A stretch of 28,950 bases of DNA. Source: RGIG4790 sp964437615 (lineage in GTDB: Bacteria > Bacillota > Clostridia > Christensenellales > UBA1242). The notes beneath the pieces were generated by a model. That model saw only the letters and a program-made list of their open reading frames with translations, did no database searches and was not told the origin of the DNA. Below are positions 13,446 through 21,906 of the stretch, in pieces; positions within the stretch are counted from its first letter, which is position 1; each line of letters starts with the position of its first letter. The position numbers were made by a program, and so were the translations under genes. Location: assembly GCA_964437615.1 (NCBI GenBank), contig CAYTHL010000014.1:1-28950 (forward strand), in the 5' to 3' direction.

Positions 13446-14449
13446 TGGCCAAAGATTATAGTTCTATAGTGGTTTCTAGCAGAGCGAGGCTGTCTAGATG
13501 CTTGCAAGGTGTGCCGTTTCCTAACAAAATGACGGCAGCACAAGGGGATAAGGTAATATTACAGGTAACCGAGGCGCTTTCTGGGCAAGATTTTGATATC
13601 TTTAAGATGAGCGAACTACCCAAAAATGAGGCATACATTCTGCAAGAAAAACACTTGATAAGTCACGACCTAATAGAAAACAGAGATTTTGGGGCTGTAT
13701 GTATAAATTTGGCGCAGACGGTGTCGGTTATGGTAAACGAGGAAGATCATTTGCGAGAGCAGTGCATTATGCCCGGGCTGGCAATAGATAAGGCCTACGC
13801 CACACTTAGCAAGGTAGATAGCTTGCTTTGCAAAAATCTGGACATTGCCTTTGACCCAAATTTAGGTTTTTTAACCAGTTGCATAACCAATGTTGGCACG
13901 GGCTTGCGGGTTAGCGTAATGCTGTTTTTGCCAGCTTTAACGCTTACTGGCAAAATGGAAAGTTTGGCCAGTAAGCTTAAAAAAAATGGTATTGCGGTTA
14001 GGGGTGCGTACGGCGAATCTACAGACAATTTGGGTTATTTGTATCAAATATCCAATGAACGAACTCTTGGCCGTTCGGAACAAGAATATATAAGCCAAAT
14101 AAACGAAATAGTCATTCAAATTTGCGACCTAGAAGTGGCGGCACGCAGTGAACTTATGCAAACAAGAGATAGCAATGTTAGAGATATTGTTGGCAGGGCC
14201 TATGGGCTGCTTACAAACTGCTATATGTTGCCGTGCGAAGAATTTATGAAACTTGCGGGCGAAGTAAAAATGGGCATAGCACTAAACATTGTTCGCATGA
14301 AAGATAACTACATTATAGACAAACTGCTTGCAAGTTGCACTCCGTACATGCTCTGCAGTATGTCACCTAGCATAACCAGTACCGAAGAAGAACAACAATT
14401 TAGGGCAAAATATGTGGCAAATATTCTTAGAACTAACCGAATTAAGTAA
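13445..14449 (+). CDS. mcsB: Protein arginine kinase McsB
   Basis: ATP:guanido phosphotransferase family; phosphorylates protein arginines, marking substrates for ClpC-ClpP. 334 residues against about 360 in Bacillus. Seen: SSRARLSR (11-18), VNEEDHLREQ with the acidic pair E99/E100, C146 in SCITNVGTGLR (conserved catalytic loop cysteine), and the DSNVRDIVGRAYGLL helix. At the very C-terminus, where Bacillus-type McsB carries the RDxxRA phosphoarginine-sensing motif, this protein reads EQQFRA, so the RD half seems lost. Start overlaps the mcsA stop by one base. 106 bp separate it from clpC, without a terminator. Confidence 0.94.
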   Translation: MAKDYSSIVVSSRARLSRCLQGVPFPNKMTAAQGDKVILQVTEALSGQDFDIFKMSELPKNEAYILQEKHLISHDLIENRDFGAVCINLAQTVSVMVNEEDHLREQCIMPGLAIDKAYATLSKVDSLLCKNLDIAFDPNLGFLTSCITNVGTGLRVSVMLFLPALTLTGKMESLASKLKKNGIAVRGAYGESTDNLGYLYQISNERTLGRSEQEYISQINEIVIQICDLEVAARSELMQTRDSNVRDIVGRAYGLLTNCYMLPCEEFMKLAGEVKMGIALNIVRMKDNYIIDKLLASCTPYMLCSMSPSITSTEEEQQFRAKYVANILRTNRIK

Positions 14450-14555
14450 CTTTAAAAAACTGCATTTTTGGGCTATAAAAGTAGTAAAAAGTGCGTCAAA
14501 ACGACTAAAAAGTATAAATTTTAGTAAATAATAAAAAATTAAAAAGGAGAAAAAT

Positions 14556-17045
14556 ATGGATTATTCTATGACAAAAAATGCAAAACTTGCACTAGACAAT
14601 AGCGTTAAACTTGCAAGGAATTTAAATGTTTATCAGGTGGGCACCGAGCATTTGCTATACGGGCTTGCCAGTGTAACGGGGTCTAGGGCAAGTAAATTAC
14701 TTGCCGAGCAAGGCATTTCTGCCGAGCTAATTGCCGACTACATAACCAAAATGGGCGCAAAACCAAGCACGGTACGAAAGGTTATGGAGTACACCCCACG
14801 AGTAAAAAACATCATAACTGCGGCGGCTGATATTGCTGTGCAAGTTGGTACTATGTACATAGTTACAGAGCATCTTTTGTATGTTCTGCTTGTAGATAGT
14901 GGCAACCAAGCGGTAAGTATTATAAAAAATTTGGGGGCTAACTATGTGTCACTTAGAAACCGCACTTATCAGGCTATTACCGGCATGGAAATTGACCCAA
15001 GTTTGGATAGAGCCAACAGTTACGAAACAGATAAAGCCCGCAAAAATAAACAGAGTATAGAAAGCATCAACGCAAATTTGCCCGAAGAACTGCGGGATAT
15101 GGGTGTGGATATTACGGCCAGAGCGCGTGCAGGCAAAATGGACCCAGTTATTGGTCGAGAAAAAGAAACTGAGCGCATTATAGAAATTTTGTGCCGCAAA
15201 ACCAAAAACAATCCCGTGCTTATTGGCGAGGCGGGTGTTGGTAAGTCTGCGGTGGTTGAAGGTTTGGCGCAAGCTATTGTAAAGGGCAAAGTTCCCGAAC
15301 TTTTGGCTGGCAAGACTATTTTTAGTTTTGAAATTGGGTCACTAATGGCTGGCACAAAGTTCCGCGGCAGTATGGAAGAAAAATTAAAAAATGCGATTGA
15401 GGCCATAATTGCCAACAAAAATATAATTGTGTTTATAGACGAAATCCATATGCTTGCGCAGGCTGGTGGCAAGGATGGCGAAATTGGACCGGCAGATATG
15501 TTAAAACCATATCTTGCAAGGGGCGAAATGCAGACGATTGGAGCAACAACCACCGAAGAATATCGCAAATTTATCGAAAAAGACAAGGCTTTGGAGCGCC
15601 GCTTTCAGCCAATTTATGTTGAGCAGCCTACCGAAGAAGACACAATCAAAATTTTACACGGCTTAAAGGACAGCTACGAGGCTTTTCATAAAATTAAGAT
15701 AACTGACGAAGCTATAGATGCGGCTGTTAGCCTAAGCGTGCGCTATATTATGGATAGAAGTTTGCCAGACAAGGCAATAGACCTTATAGACGAGGCTAGC
15801 AGCAAGGCAAAGGTGGGGGCGAGCGCCATTCCACCAGAAATTAAACAACTAGAAGACGAGCTTAAACAGCTGGAAATTCAAAAGAGTGAGGCGAGCCGCA
15901 CCGAGGACTATGAGCGTGCAAACGAGTGTAAGGCAAATATAGCCGTACTTACCGAAAGGCTAGAGAGTATGCGAGCCAACTGGCTTAAAGCCAACGACGG
16001 GCAAATGGGCAAAATTACCGCCGAAGATATTGCCGCAGTTGTCAGCAGTTGGACGGGGATTCCTGTTAGCAAACTTACCGAAAGCGAAAAAGATAAGCTT
16101 ATGAACTTAGAAAATCTTTTGCATAAGCGCGTTATTGGGCAAGACGAGGCCGTGGTGGCCGTAAGTAAGGCTATCCGCCGTGCTAGAGCTGGGCTAAAAG
16201 ACCCAAAACGCCCAATAGGCTCATTTATCTTTTTGGGTCCAACGGGCGTTGGCAAAACCGAGCTTACAAAGGCACTTGCCGAAGCCCTGTTTGATGACGA
16301 AAACGCAATAATAAGGCTGGACATGAGCGAGTACATGGAACCGCATTCGGTATCTAAGTTAATCGGAGCCCCTCCGGGGTATATTGGGCATGATGACGGC
16401 GGGCAACTCACCGAGCAAGTAAGGCGCAAACCTTACAGTGTAGTTTTGTTTGATGAAATAGAAAAGGCGCACCCAGATGTGTTTAACATTTTGCTGCAAG
16501 TGCTAGACGATGGAAGGCTTACAGATAGCCAAGGCAGAACAGTTAGTTTTAAAAACACAATTATTATTTTAACAAGCAATGTTGGTGTGGCAGATTTGCC
16601 AAAAAATACATCAAAACTTGGGTTTGGTGGCGGTGGAGAAGAAGACAAAAATGTGTCAACCAAAGAAAAATTAACCAAGGCGCTGCAAGATAAATTTAAG
16701 CCAGAATTTTTAAACCGCATAGATGTAGTTGTAGTATTTGATTGGCTAACTAAAGATGATATTATAAAGATTGCCAATATTATGATTTCGGGGCTTAATA
16801 AAAAACTTGAAAGCAAAAATATTAGTCTAAAATTTACTAACGGCGCCATGAAAGAAATTTTTGAAAAAGGATACAGTTCCACCTACGGGGCGCGTCCTCT
16901 AAAAAGATTTATCGAGCAAAATATAGAAGATAATCTTGCCGAAGAAATTTTAATGGGGCGAGTTTCCGAAGGGAGCAGTGTAACAGTTGGCTTTAGTGAC
17001 GGCAAGTTTACATTTAAATCAGACGCTTTAGATAAAAATAAATAA
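14556..17045 (+). CDS. clpC: AAA+ chaperone ClpC (Clp protease ATPase)
   Basis: Unfoldase that feeds phosphoarginine-tagged and other proteins to ClpP. 829 residues. Clp-N double repeat 1-145; AAA1 with Walker A GEAGVGKS (224-231) and Walker B FIDEIH; a UVR/M-domain coiled coil around 425-460 (SEASRTEDYERANE) that defines ClpC; AAA2 with GPTGVGKT near 560 and VLFDEIEKAHPDV; the ClpP-contact loop candidate LGF after TSK; C-terminal D2-small domain (GARPLKRFIEQ). AAAGGAG ribosome binding site. Last gene of the CtsR operon. The gap before it holds only a half CtsR-like heptad (GTCAAAA, 14496), not an operator. Confidence 0.97.
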   Translation: MDYSMTKNAKLALDNSVKLARNLNVYQVGTEHLLYGLASVTGSRASKLLAEQGISAELIADYITKMGAKPSTVRKVMEYTPRVKNIITAAADIAVQVGTMYIVTEHLLYVLLVDSGNQAVSIIKNLGANYVSLRNRTYQAITGMEIDPSLDRANSYETDKARKNKQSIESINANLPEELRDMGVDITARARAGKMDPVIGREKETERIIEILCRKTKNNPVLIGEAGVGKSAVVEGLAQAIVKGKVPELLAGKTIFSFEIGSLMAGTKFRGSMEEKLKNAIEAIIANKNIIVFIDEIHMLAQAGGKDGEIGPADMLKPYLARGEMQTIGATTTEEYRKFIEKDKALERRFQPIYVEQPTEEDTIKILHGLKDSYEAFHKIKITDEAIDAAVSLSVRYIMDRSLPDKAIDLIDEASSKAKVGASAIPPEIKQLEDELKQLEIQKSEASRTEDYERANECKANIAVLTERLESMRANWLKANDGQMGKITAEDIAAVVSSWTGIPVSKLTESEKDKLMNLENLLHKRVIGQDEAVVAVSKAIRRARAGLKDPKRPIGSFIFLGPTGVGKTELTKALAEALFDDENAIIRLDMSEYMEPHSVSKLIGAPPGYIGHDDGGQLTEQVRRKPYSVVLFDEIEKAHPDVFNILLQVLDDGRLTDSQGRTVSFKNTIIILTSNVGVADLPKNTSKLGFGGGGEEDKNVSTKEKLTKALQDKFKPEFLNRIDVVVVFDWLTKDDIIKIANIMISGLNKKLESKNISLKFTNGAMKEIFEKGYSSTYGARPLKRFIEQNIEDNLAEEILMGRVSEGSSVTVGFSDGKFTFKSDALDKNK

Positions 17046-17062
17046 TAATTGCCTAAATTAGT

Positions 17063-17092
17063 TTGATTATTCTTTTGTAAATTTTATATAAT
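17063..17092 (+). promoter_or_regulatory. Promoter of hpf
   Basis: TTGATT (17063-17068), 18-bp spacer, TATAAT (17087-17092). It gives hpf its own transcription although it follows clpC closely. Confidence 0.65.
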
Positions 17093-17131
17093 AAAAGTAG
17101 CAAAAATTTTTCATAAAAGGAGGTAAAAATT

Positions 17132-17668
17132 ATGAAAATTGAAATATTAGAAAGAGGTTATAAAGCCAAGGATAAACTAAAGAATTTGATAGAAAAGAAA
17201 CTTAGTCGTTTTGAAAAATATCTAGACGACAACGCAAATGCTAGGGTTGTTCTTAGCGAGGTTAAGGGCAGCTATAAGCTAGAAATTACAATAACTTGCA
17301 ACGGCATGTTTATTCGTAGCGAAGTGGAAACTGACAATATGTACGCCAACATAGACCTTTGCATGGCAAAATTAGAAAGGCAACTTGTAAAATATTCTCA
17401 AAAATTTATTAGCAAAAACCGCAAACAGGTTTTTACTCCAGATTTGCTCATGTTTTTTGATGATATCCCTACCTTTAAAAAGCCTCAAATTACTAAACGT
17501 AAAAAATATGACCTAGTGCCAATGGACGAGGATGAAGCACTAGAACAACTAGAACTTTTGGACAATGATTTTTATGTATTTATAAACAAGAAAACCCAAA
17601 AAGTAAATGTGCTGTATCGTAGGCATGGCAACGACGGCGAGTTTGGTTTAATAGAAACAAACGAATAA
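17132..17668 (+). CDS. hpf: Ribosome hibernation promoting factor, long form
   Basis: 178 residues. The N-terminal about 100 residues form the ribosome-binding beta-alpha domain (MKIEILERGYKAKDKLKNLI...; KLEITITCNGMFIRSEVE; MYANIDLCMAKLERQLVKY). The C-terminal 55 residues form the dimerisation domain of long HPF (DLVPMDEDEALEQLELLDNDFYVFINKKTQ; NVLYRRHGNDGEFGLIE). Long HPF pairs 70S ribosomes into inactive 100S dimers in Gram-positive bacteria. The linker is charged (TKRKKYD). AAAGGAGG ribosome binding site. Ends at a strong bidirectional terminator shared with the convergent gene. Confidence 0.95.
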   Translation: MKIEILERGYKAKDKLKNLIEKKLSRFEKYLDDNANARVVLSEVKGSYKLEITITCNGMFIRSEVETDNMYANIDLCMAKLERQLVKYSQKFISKNRKQVFTPDLLMFFDDIPTFKKPQITKRKKYDLVPMDEDEALEQLELLDNDFYVFINKKTQKVNVLYRRHGNDGEFGLIETNE

Positions 17669-17700
17669 GCAAAATAAAAAAACTGCAAAATATACCCTAC

Positions 17701-17750
17701 AAACAGTAAAAAAACGGCAAAATTTTGCCGTTTTTTTACTGTTTTTTTGC
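17701..17750. terminator. Bidirectional terminator, 44-bp perfect palindrome
   Basis: Positions 17701-17722 and 17723-17744 are perfect reverse complements with no loop; the core acggcaaaa/ttttgccgt is flanked by seven-base A and T runs and another T-run follows. It serves hpf (plus) and the membrane-anchored gene (minus). Confidence 0.88.
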
Positions 17751-17775
17751 TAAAATTTGTTTACTTTAATAGTCT

Positions 17776-18282
17776 TTATTTTTTGTACAAACTAATTAAA
17801 GTTTCTATCCATGCGGAGTTTGGAACGGCTACATTTGTTGTAAGTTTTGGGTCGGTTTCATTAATAATTGGCACAAGTTCGCAAATAAGTCCAACTCGGG
17901 TTGTGCCGGCATAAACTTCGTTATAAAAACTAATATATGTGGCGTATCCGTTTTTGTATACCAATATAGTAAATTCGCCCCAATCACGCTCTAAACTAAT
18001 ATCAAAGTTGTTGTTTGGTACAATTGGCACGGCAATTTTTTGGGTGCAGCCGTATTTATCTGTGGTAGTGTAGGTGCGGGTTTCTACAATGCAGACGGTG
18101 GCATTTGTTATTGGTTTTAAGCTACCACTCTCTAATACTTTTACTTGAACATATCCAGTTTGGCTTGCTGTAGTGCCATAATTTGCCAAAGCGCTAATAA
18201 CGCTTATAGACAGTTTGCACGCCAAAGTTATATTAATTATTAAAAGAATGGCAAAAACAATTGCCCAGTTATGATTTTTCAT
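17776..18282 (-). CDS. Membrane-anchored protein with carboxypeptidase-regulatory-like domain
   Basis: 168 residues. An uncleaved signal anchor or signal peptide spans residues 6-30 (WAIVFAILLIINITLA, then CKLSISVISAL); C22 is not in a proper lipobox (T at -3). The rest is extracytoplasmic and beta-rich. VQVKVLESGSLKPITNATVCIV ... TTTDKYGCTQKI ... FTILVYKNGYATY has the layout of carboxypeptidase-regulatory-like or PEGA-type beta-sandwich domains (variable residue, turn, 'kdGY' strand). No enzyme motif. No ribosome binding site: the 20 bases upstream hold no G, and two TATAAT copies (complements of 18283-18288 and 18289-18294) abut the ATG, suggesting a very short leader or none. Function unknown; a role in the envelope is inferred from the anchor only. 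Confidence 0.7.
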   Translation of the reverse strand: MKNHNWAIVFAILLIINITLACKLSISVISALANYGTTASQTGYVQVKVLESGSLKPITNATVCIVETRTYTTTDKYGCTQKIAVPIVPNNNFDISLERDWGEFTILVYKNGYATYISFYNEVYAGTTRVGLICELVPIINETDPKLTTNVAVPNSAWIETLISLYKK

Positions 18283-18339
18283 ATTATAATTATATTATTA
18301 TTAAATAGCAATTTTGCAAAAAATTAGCAAAGGGTACTT

Positions 18340-19272
18340 ATGATTACATTATCCAAATTAACTTATGGAAGAATTAAGCAGCCGCTATCTGTTGTGGATG
18401 CTAGCCTTAATATTGGTGGCAGCGCTTTTATTTTTGGACAAAAGGGGAGCGGAAAAACAACACTCTTAGAACTTTTATGTGGCATGCAAGACGGCTATTT
18501 TGGCAGCATACTTTTGGACGGGAAAAGCCCCAAAGATTGTGCTAATAATATTACTTATTTGCCACAAAAGTTGGTGGGTCTAAATAATAAAAGTGTAATA
18601 GATAATTTAAAGTTTGCCTGCGACGCTATTAATAAAGATTATTCTGTAATTGATAGTTTAGATAAAGGTTTTTTAGATAAATATGGCAAAACTAAACTTA
18701 AAAAGTTAAGTGTTTTTAATAAAATATATTTTGGCTTAGAGCGCGCAAAAATAAAAGATGCAAAATTTGTGTTTATAGATGTAAGTTTAGATGGTTTAAA
18801 CCAAGAAGAAATAGCAACTTACCGCAACATTTTGCAAAATTTAATTGAAGACAAAACCAAACAAACTATAATATCAATTAATTGCGCAGATTATAAAAAA
18901 CTGCAAATTGACGCTAAAAAAAGTGAAATTTGCTATATTTTTGCCGCAGAACTGCAAAAATTTATTAATTTTAGTTGTTTTTCTAATAAGCCCAAATATA
19001 TGGGTATGGCGGACTATATTTTTAATAAAAGTGTAACTGCAAAAATAGTTAATAGTAGCAGTGGGTATATTTTAAAGGTAGAAAATAGAAATATAAAATT
19101 AGACGATTATATAGTTAATCCAATAATAAAATATTTTGAAAATATCGGTGATAGTGCAGATGTTGTTGTATATGGTTTAGACGGTGATATTAGCGATTCG
19201 GGTTTTAACGACGCAATAAAAAATGGCGAAATTTTACTTTACGATGCCATTTCTACCGAGAGACTAGGATAG
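18340..19272 (+). CDS. Degenerate ABC-type ATPase with TOBE-like tail
   Basis: 310 residues with the plan of a sugar/metal importer ATPase (MalK/MsmX type). Walker A is intact (G33QKGSGKTT41) and the Q-loop is present (Q76 in TYLPQK). The signature normally LSGGQ reads L123-SVFNK; Walker B is FVFID147 but the following catalytic Glu is V148; the D-loop is SLDGLN; and the switch-His position lies in IISINCADYKK without His. The C-terminal part (about 215-310) is strand-rich like a TOBE regulatory domain and ends ILLYDAISTERLG. So ATP may bind but normal hydrolysis is unlikely. No permease or binding-protein gene is nearby. AAAGGG ribosome binding site; 103 bp before nth without a clear terminator. 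Confidence 0.75.
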   Translation: MITLSKLTYGRIKQPLSVVDASLNIGGSAFIFGQKGSGKTTLLELLCGMQDGYFGSILLDGKSPKDCANNITYLPQKLVGLNNKSVIDNLKFACDAINKDYSVIDSLDKGFLDKYGKTKLKKLSVFNKIYFGLERAKIKDAKFVFIDVSLDGLNQEEIATYRNILQNLIEDKTKQTIISINCADYKKLQIDAKKSEICYIFAAELQKFINFSCFSNKPKYMGMADYIFNKSVTAKIVNSSSGYILKVENRNIKLDDYIVNPIIKYFENIGDSADVVVYGLDGDISDSGFNDAIKNGEILLYDAISTERLG

Positions 19273-19375
19273 CAATATAAATTAGATAATTGCACAAAAT
19301 TTATAAGATATTTTAAAAGGCTTGAAATTTTTGTATTTTTCTGCTATATTACTTTGGTGGCAAAAAGGAAAAATT

Positions 19376-20005
19376 ATGAATAACAAAAACATAATAGAAA
19401 AATTAAAAGAACTTTACCCAAACCCCAAGTGCGAGTTGGAGTTTAATAACATTTATCAGCTAATTGTAGCTGTTATATTATCTGCGCAATGCACAGACAA
19501 GCGTGTAAATATTGTCACTAAGAACTTATTTAAAAAGTATCCTACTGTGCAAACCTTGGCAGACAGCGATTTAAAGGAATTGGAGCAAGATATAAAGCCT
19601 TGCGGGTTTTATCACAACAAAGCAAAAAGTCTTAAATTTATGGCTATGGATGTGGTTAGCAGATTTGGCGGAGAAATTCCTAAAAATAAAGCCGATTTAG
19701 TAAGCCTTGCTGGGGTTGGGGAAAAGACGGCAAATGTAGTGCTGGCAGCAGGATATAATGTTCCAGCAATTGCGGTAGATACCCATGTATTTAGGGTTAG
19801 CAATAGGCTTGGGCTTGCTGATGCCAAGACGGTAGAAAAAACTCAAGCTCAGTTAGAGCAAGTGCTAGATAAGCAAGACTGGATAAATGCTCATTACAGT
19901 TTGGTTTTGCATGGCAGATATGTTTGCAAGGCAATAAAACCAAAATGTGAAGAGTGCGGATTAAAGCAAAATTGCAAATTTTACTCCCAAAATTTTAATT
20001 TTTAA
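19376..20005 (+). CDS. nth: Endonuclease III (DNA glycosylase/AP lyase)
   Basis: Base-excision repair of oxidised pyrimidines. 209 residues from ATG 19376 (AAAAAGGAA upstream); an in-frame TTG at 19322 would add an unrelated hydrophobic stretch and is rejected. Helix-hairpin-helix LAGVGEKTANVV with the catalytic lysine K117, catalytic D135 in AVDTHVFR, and a complete [4Fe-4S] loop C184-x6-C191-x2-C194-x5-C200 near the end. Every key residue is in place. It stands between the degenerate ATPase and obg. Confidence 0.97.
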   Translation: MNNKNIIEKLKELYPNPKCELEFNNIYQLIVAVILSAQCTDKRVNIVTKNLFKKYPTVQTLADSDLKELEQDIKPCGFYHNKAKSLKFMAMDVVSRFGGEIPKNKADLVSLAGVGEKTANVVLAAGYNVPAIAVDTHVFRVSNRLGLADAKTVEKTQAQLEQVLDKQDWINAHYSLVLHGRYVCKAIKPKCEECGLKQNCKFYSQNFNF

Positions 20006-20016
20006 CAACTTTAAGT

Positions 20017-20048
20017 GCTAATTTTGCGATTTTTTATTAAAAATTAGC
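20017..20048 (+). terminator. Possible weak terminator after nth
   Basis: gctaatttt (20017-20025) / aaaattagc (20040-20048) with a T-rich loop; there is no T-run after the stem, so the call is weak. Confidence 0.25.
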
Positions 20049-20177
20049 ATTGTAAAACCCCAAAATAAACAAAAAACTACAAAAAATAAATACAAAAATT
20101 TAAATGTTTAATTAATTTTGGCAAAAACTACAAAAAGTGTTTCAAAATTTGCAAATAAATATATAAAGGAATGTATT

Positions 20178-21449
20178 ATGTTTTTAGACAGAGTAAAAAT
20201 TTTTATACAAGCGGGTGCTGGCGGCGATGGCAAAACTAGTTTTAGAACCGAAAAGTTTGTGCCAAAAGGTGGCCCAGATGGCGGCGACGGCGGCGACGGT
20301 GGCAGTATTGTTTTTGTTGCAGACAAGTGTATGGATAGCCTGTTAGATTTTAGGTATAAAAAACATTTTAGAGCCGAAAACGGTTGTAATGGCGAAAGCT
20401 ATAACAAAACGGGTAAATCTGGCAAAGACACAGTTATAAAGGTTCCGTGTGGCACGGTTATTAAAGATGCAAAAACTGAGCAGATGATTGCCGATTTGTT
20501 TGCCGAAGGCGACAAAATTGTCGTTTTGGAAGGAGGGCAAGGTGGCAAGGGGAATGCAAGGTTTAAAACTAGCCGCCGCCAAGCACCAGCCTTTAGCCAA
20601 ACGGGTCAAAAAACGCAAGAGCAGCAAGTTATACTAGAACTTAAGACAATTGCCGATGTGGGTTTGGTTGGCTTTCCTAATGTCGGCAAAAGTACCCTTT
20701 TAAGCATGCTAACCAATGCCAAGCCCAAAATTGCGAATTATCACTTTACAACCTTGGCTCCTAATATCGGTGTATGCGAGGCAGGCAGTCAGAGGTTTGT
20801 TATTGCAGATATCCCGGGGTTAATCGAGGGCGCCAGTCAAGGCGTTGGGCTAGGGCATTACTTTTTGCGCCACGTGGAGCGCACGCGGCTACTATTACAT
20901 GTTGTTGATGTTTCTGGCAGCGAAGAGCGTGACCCGTACAACGACTACAAAATTGTCAATAACGAGCTAAAAAAATATGGCAAAAAGGTTGCAAGTTTGC
21001 CGCAGATAGTGGTTGCAAACAAGACGGATATTGCTACCAAGGAGCAGATTGAAAACTTTAAAAAGCATTTTGCTAGGCTAAAAAATAAGCCGCAAATTGT
21101 AGAGGTTTCGGCTGCAACAAACGGCAATCTTGACAAACTAATTAAAGCAATTTGCGACAAACTAAAAACTTTGCCGCCAAAGCAAAGGGAAGAGTTTGAG
21201 CCATTTGTATACAAACGCCCAGACGCAAATAAGTTTGAAATTACACGCGGCGACGATGCAAGATTTATAGTTAGTGGTGGATACATAGACGAGCTTAGCC
21301 GAGGCATTGTTTTAGACGACTCTACAAGTTTTGCGTACTTTCAAAAGGCTATTAAAGAAAAAGGCATAATTAAAGAACTAATTAGCCGCGGAATGAAAGA
21401 GGGCGACACCGTAGTAATTGGTGACATAGAATTTATTTATCAGGAGTAA
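20178..21449 (+). CDS. obg: GTPase Obg
   Basis: Essential ribosome-associated GTPase. 423 residues from ATG 20178 (AAAGGA at 20165-20170); the frame is open back to a TTG at 20118 but that part does not resemble Obg. Glycine-rich Obg fold 1-158 (AGAGGDGKTSFRTEKFVPKG, GGDGGDGG, GGQGGKGNARFKTS), G domain with Walker A GFPNVGKST (165-173), DIPGLIEGA, and NKTD. C-terminal OCT domain of about 70 residues (FVYKRPDANKFEITRGDDARF ... GMKEGDTVVIGDIEFIYQE), present in Firmicutes Obg. The yhbY gene starts 5 bp after its stop. Confidence 0.97.
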   Translation: MFLDRVKIFIQAGAGGDGKTSFRTEKFVPKGGPDGGDGGDGGSIVFVADKCMDSLLDFRYKKHFRAENGCNGESYNKTGKSGKDTVIKVPCGTVIKDAKTEQMIADLFAEGDKIVVLEGGQGGKGNARFKTSRRQAPAFSQTGQKTQEQQVILELKTIADVGLVGFPNVGKSTLLSMLTNAKPKIANYHFTTLAPNIGVCEAGSQRFVIADIPGLIEGASQGVGLGHYFLRHVERTRLLLHVVDVSGSEERDPYNDYKIVNNELKKYGKKVASLPQIVVANKTDIATKEQIENFKKHFARLKNKPQIVEVSAATNGNLDKLIKAICDKLKTLPPKQREEFEPFVYKRPDANKFEITRGDDARFIVSGGYIDELSRGIVLDDSTSFAYFQKAIKEKGIIKELISRGMKEGDTVVIGDIEFIYQE

Positions 21450-21454
21450 ACAAA

Positions 21455-21754
21455 TTGGAATTAACAAGTAAAGAACGCGCTTATTTGCGCAGCCTAGCAA
21501 GCCAGCAAAGCGCAAATGTAATTATTGGTGCTGGCGGGCTATCTGAGGCCGTATTAGAGCAGATAAAAAAGGAGTTTAACACAAAAGAACTCTGCAAAGT
21601 TAAGGTGCTGCCAAGTTGCAACCAGTCTGCTGCCGAACTTATGCAAGAAGCTTGCCAAAACATTAATTGCCAGCCGGTTTGCAAAATTGGTAACTATTTT
21701 GTTGTGTATAAAGTTTGCAACAAAAAGGGCTTTAAACACCTACTAGAAATCTAA
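21455..21754 (+). CDS. yhbY: YhbY-type RNA-binding protein (CRM domain)
   Basis: 99 residues. A CRS1-YhbY (CRM) fold: LTSKERAYLRSLA helix, then NVIIGAGGLSEAVLEQIKKEF with the GxxG-type loop, a second helix (SAAELMQEACQ) and the end strands GNYFVVYKVC. The family binds pre-50S ribosomal RNA. Starts with TTG at 21455; I keep it because AGGAG (21442-21446, inside the end of obg) is 8 nt upstream and the frame matches the family from its first residues. Co-transcription with obg is likely, and both act in large-subunit assembly. Confidence 0.92.
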   Translation: MELTSKERAYLRSLASQQSANVIIGAGGLSEAVLEQIKKEFNTKELCKVKVLPSCNQSAAELMQEACQNINCQPVCKIGNYFVVYKVCNKKGFKHLLEI

Positions 21755-21829
21755 TTTTTTCTAGACCATTGCATACTAAAAATTTATAGTTGTAGTCTTT
21801 AAAAAAATATTAATTTTTTGACAAACCCA

Positions 21830-21857
21830 TTGACTTATTTTTATTTAGTGATAAAAT
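21830..21857 (+). promoter_or_regulatory. Promoter of the coiled-coil gene
   Basis: TTGACT (21830-21835), 16-bp spacer, TAAAAT (21852-21857). A perfect TTGACA also occurs at 21818-21823 but is too distant. Confidence 0.5.
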
Positions 21858-21906
21858 GGAATAGTTAATTATTAGCTAGTATTTGATTTTAAAAAAGGGG
21901 AAATTT

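Noticed and set aside
15020..15586. 188-codon minus-strand ORF inside clpC (and similar long frames opposite obg, pheT and ileS)
   Set aside because: These are open only because of the codon bias of the real genes on the other strand; none has start signals or a recognisable protein.
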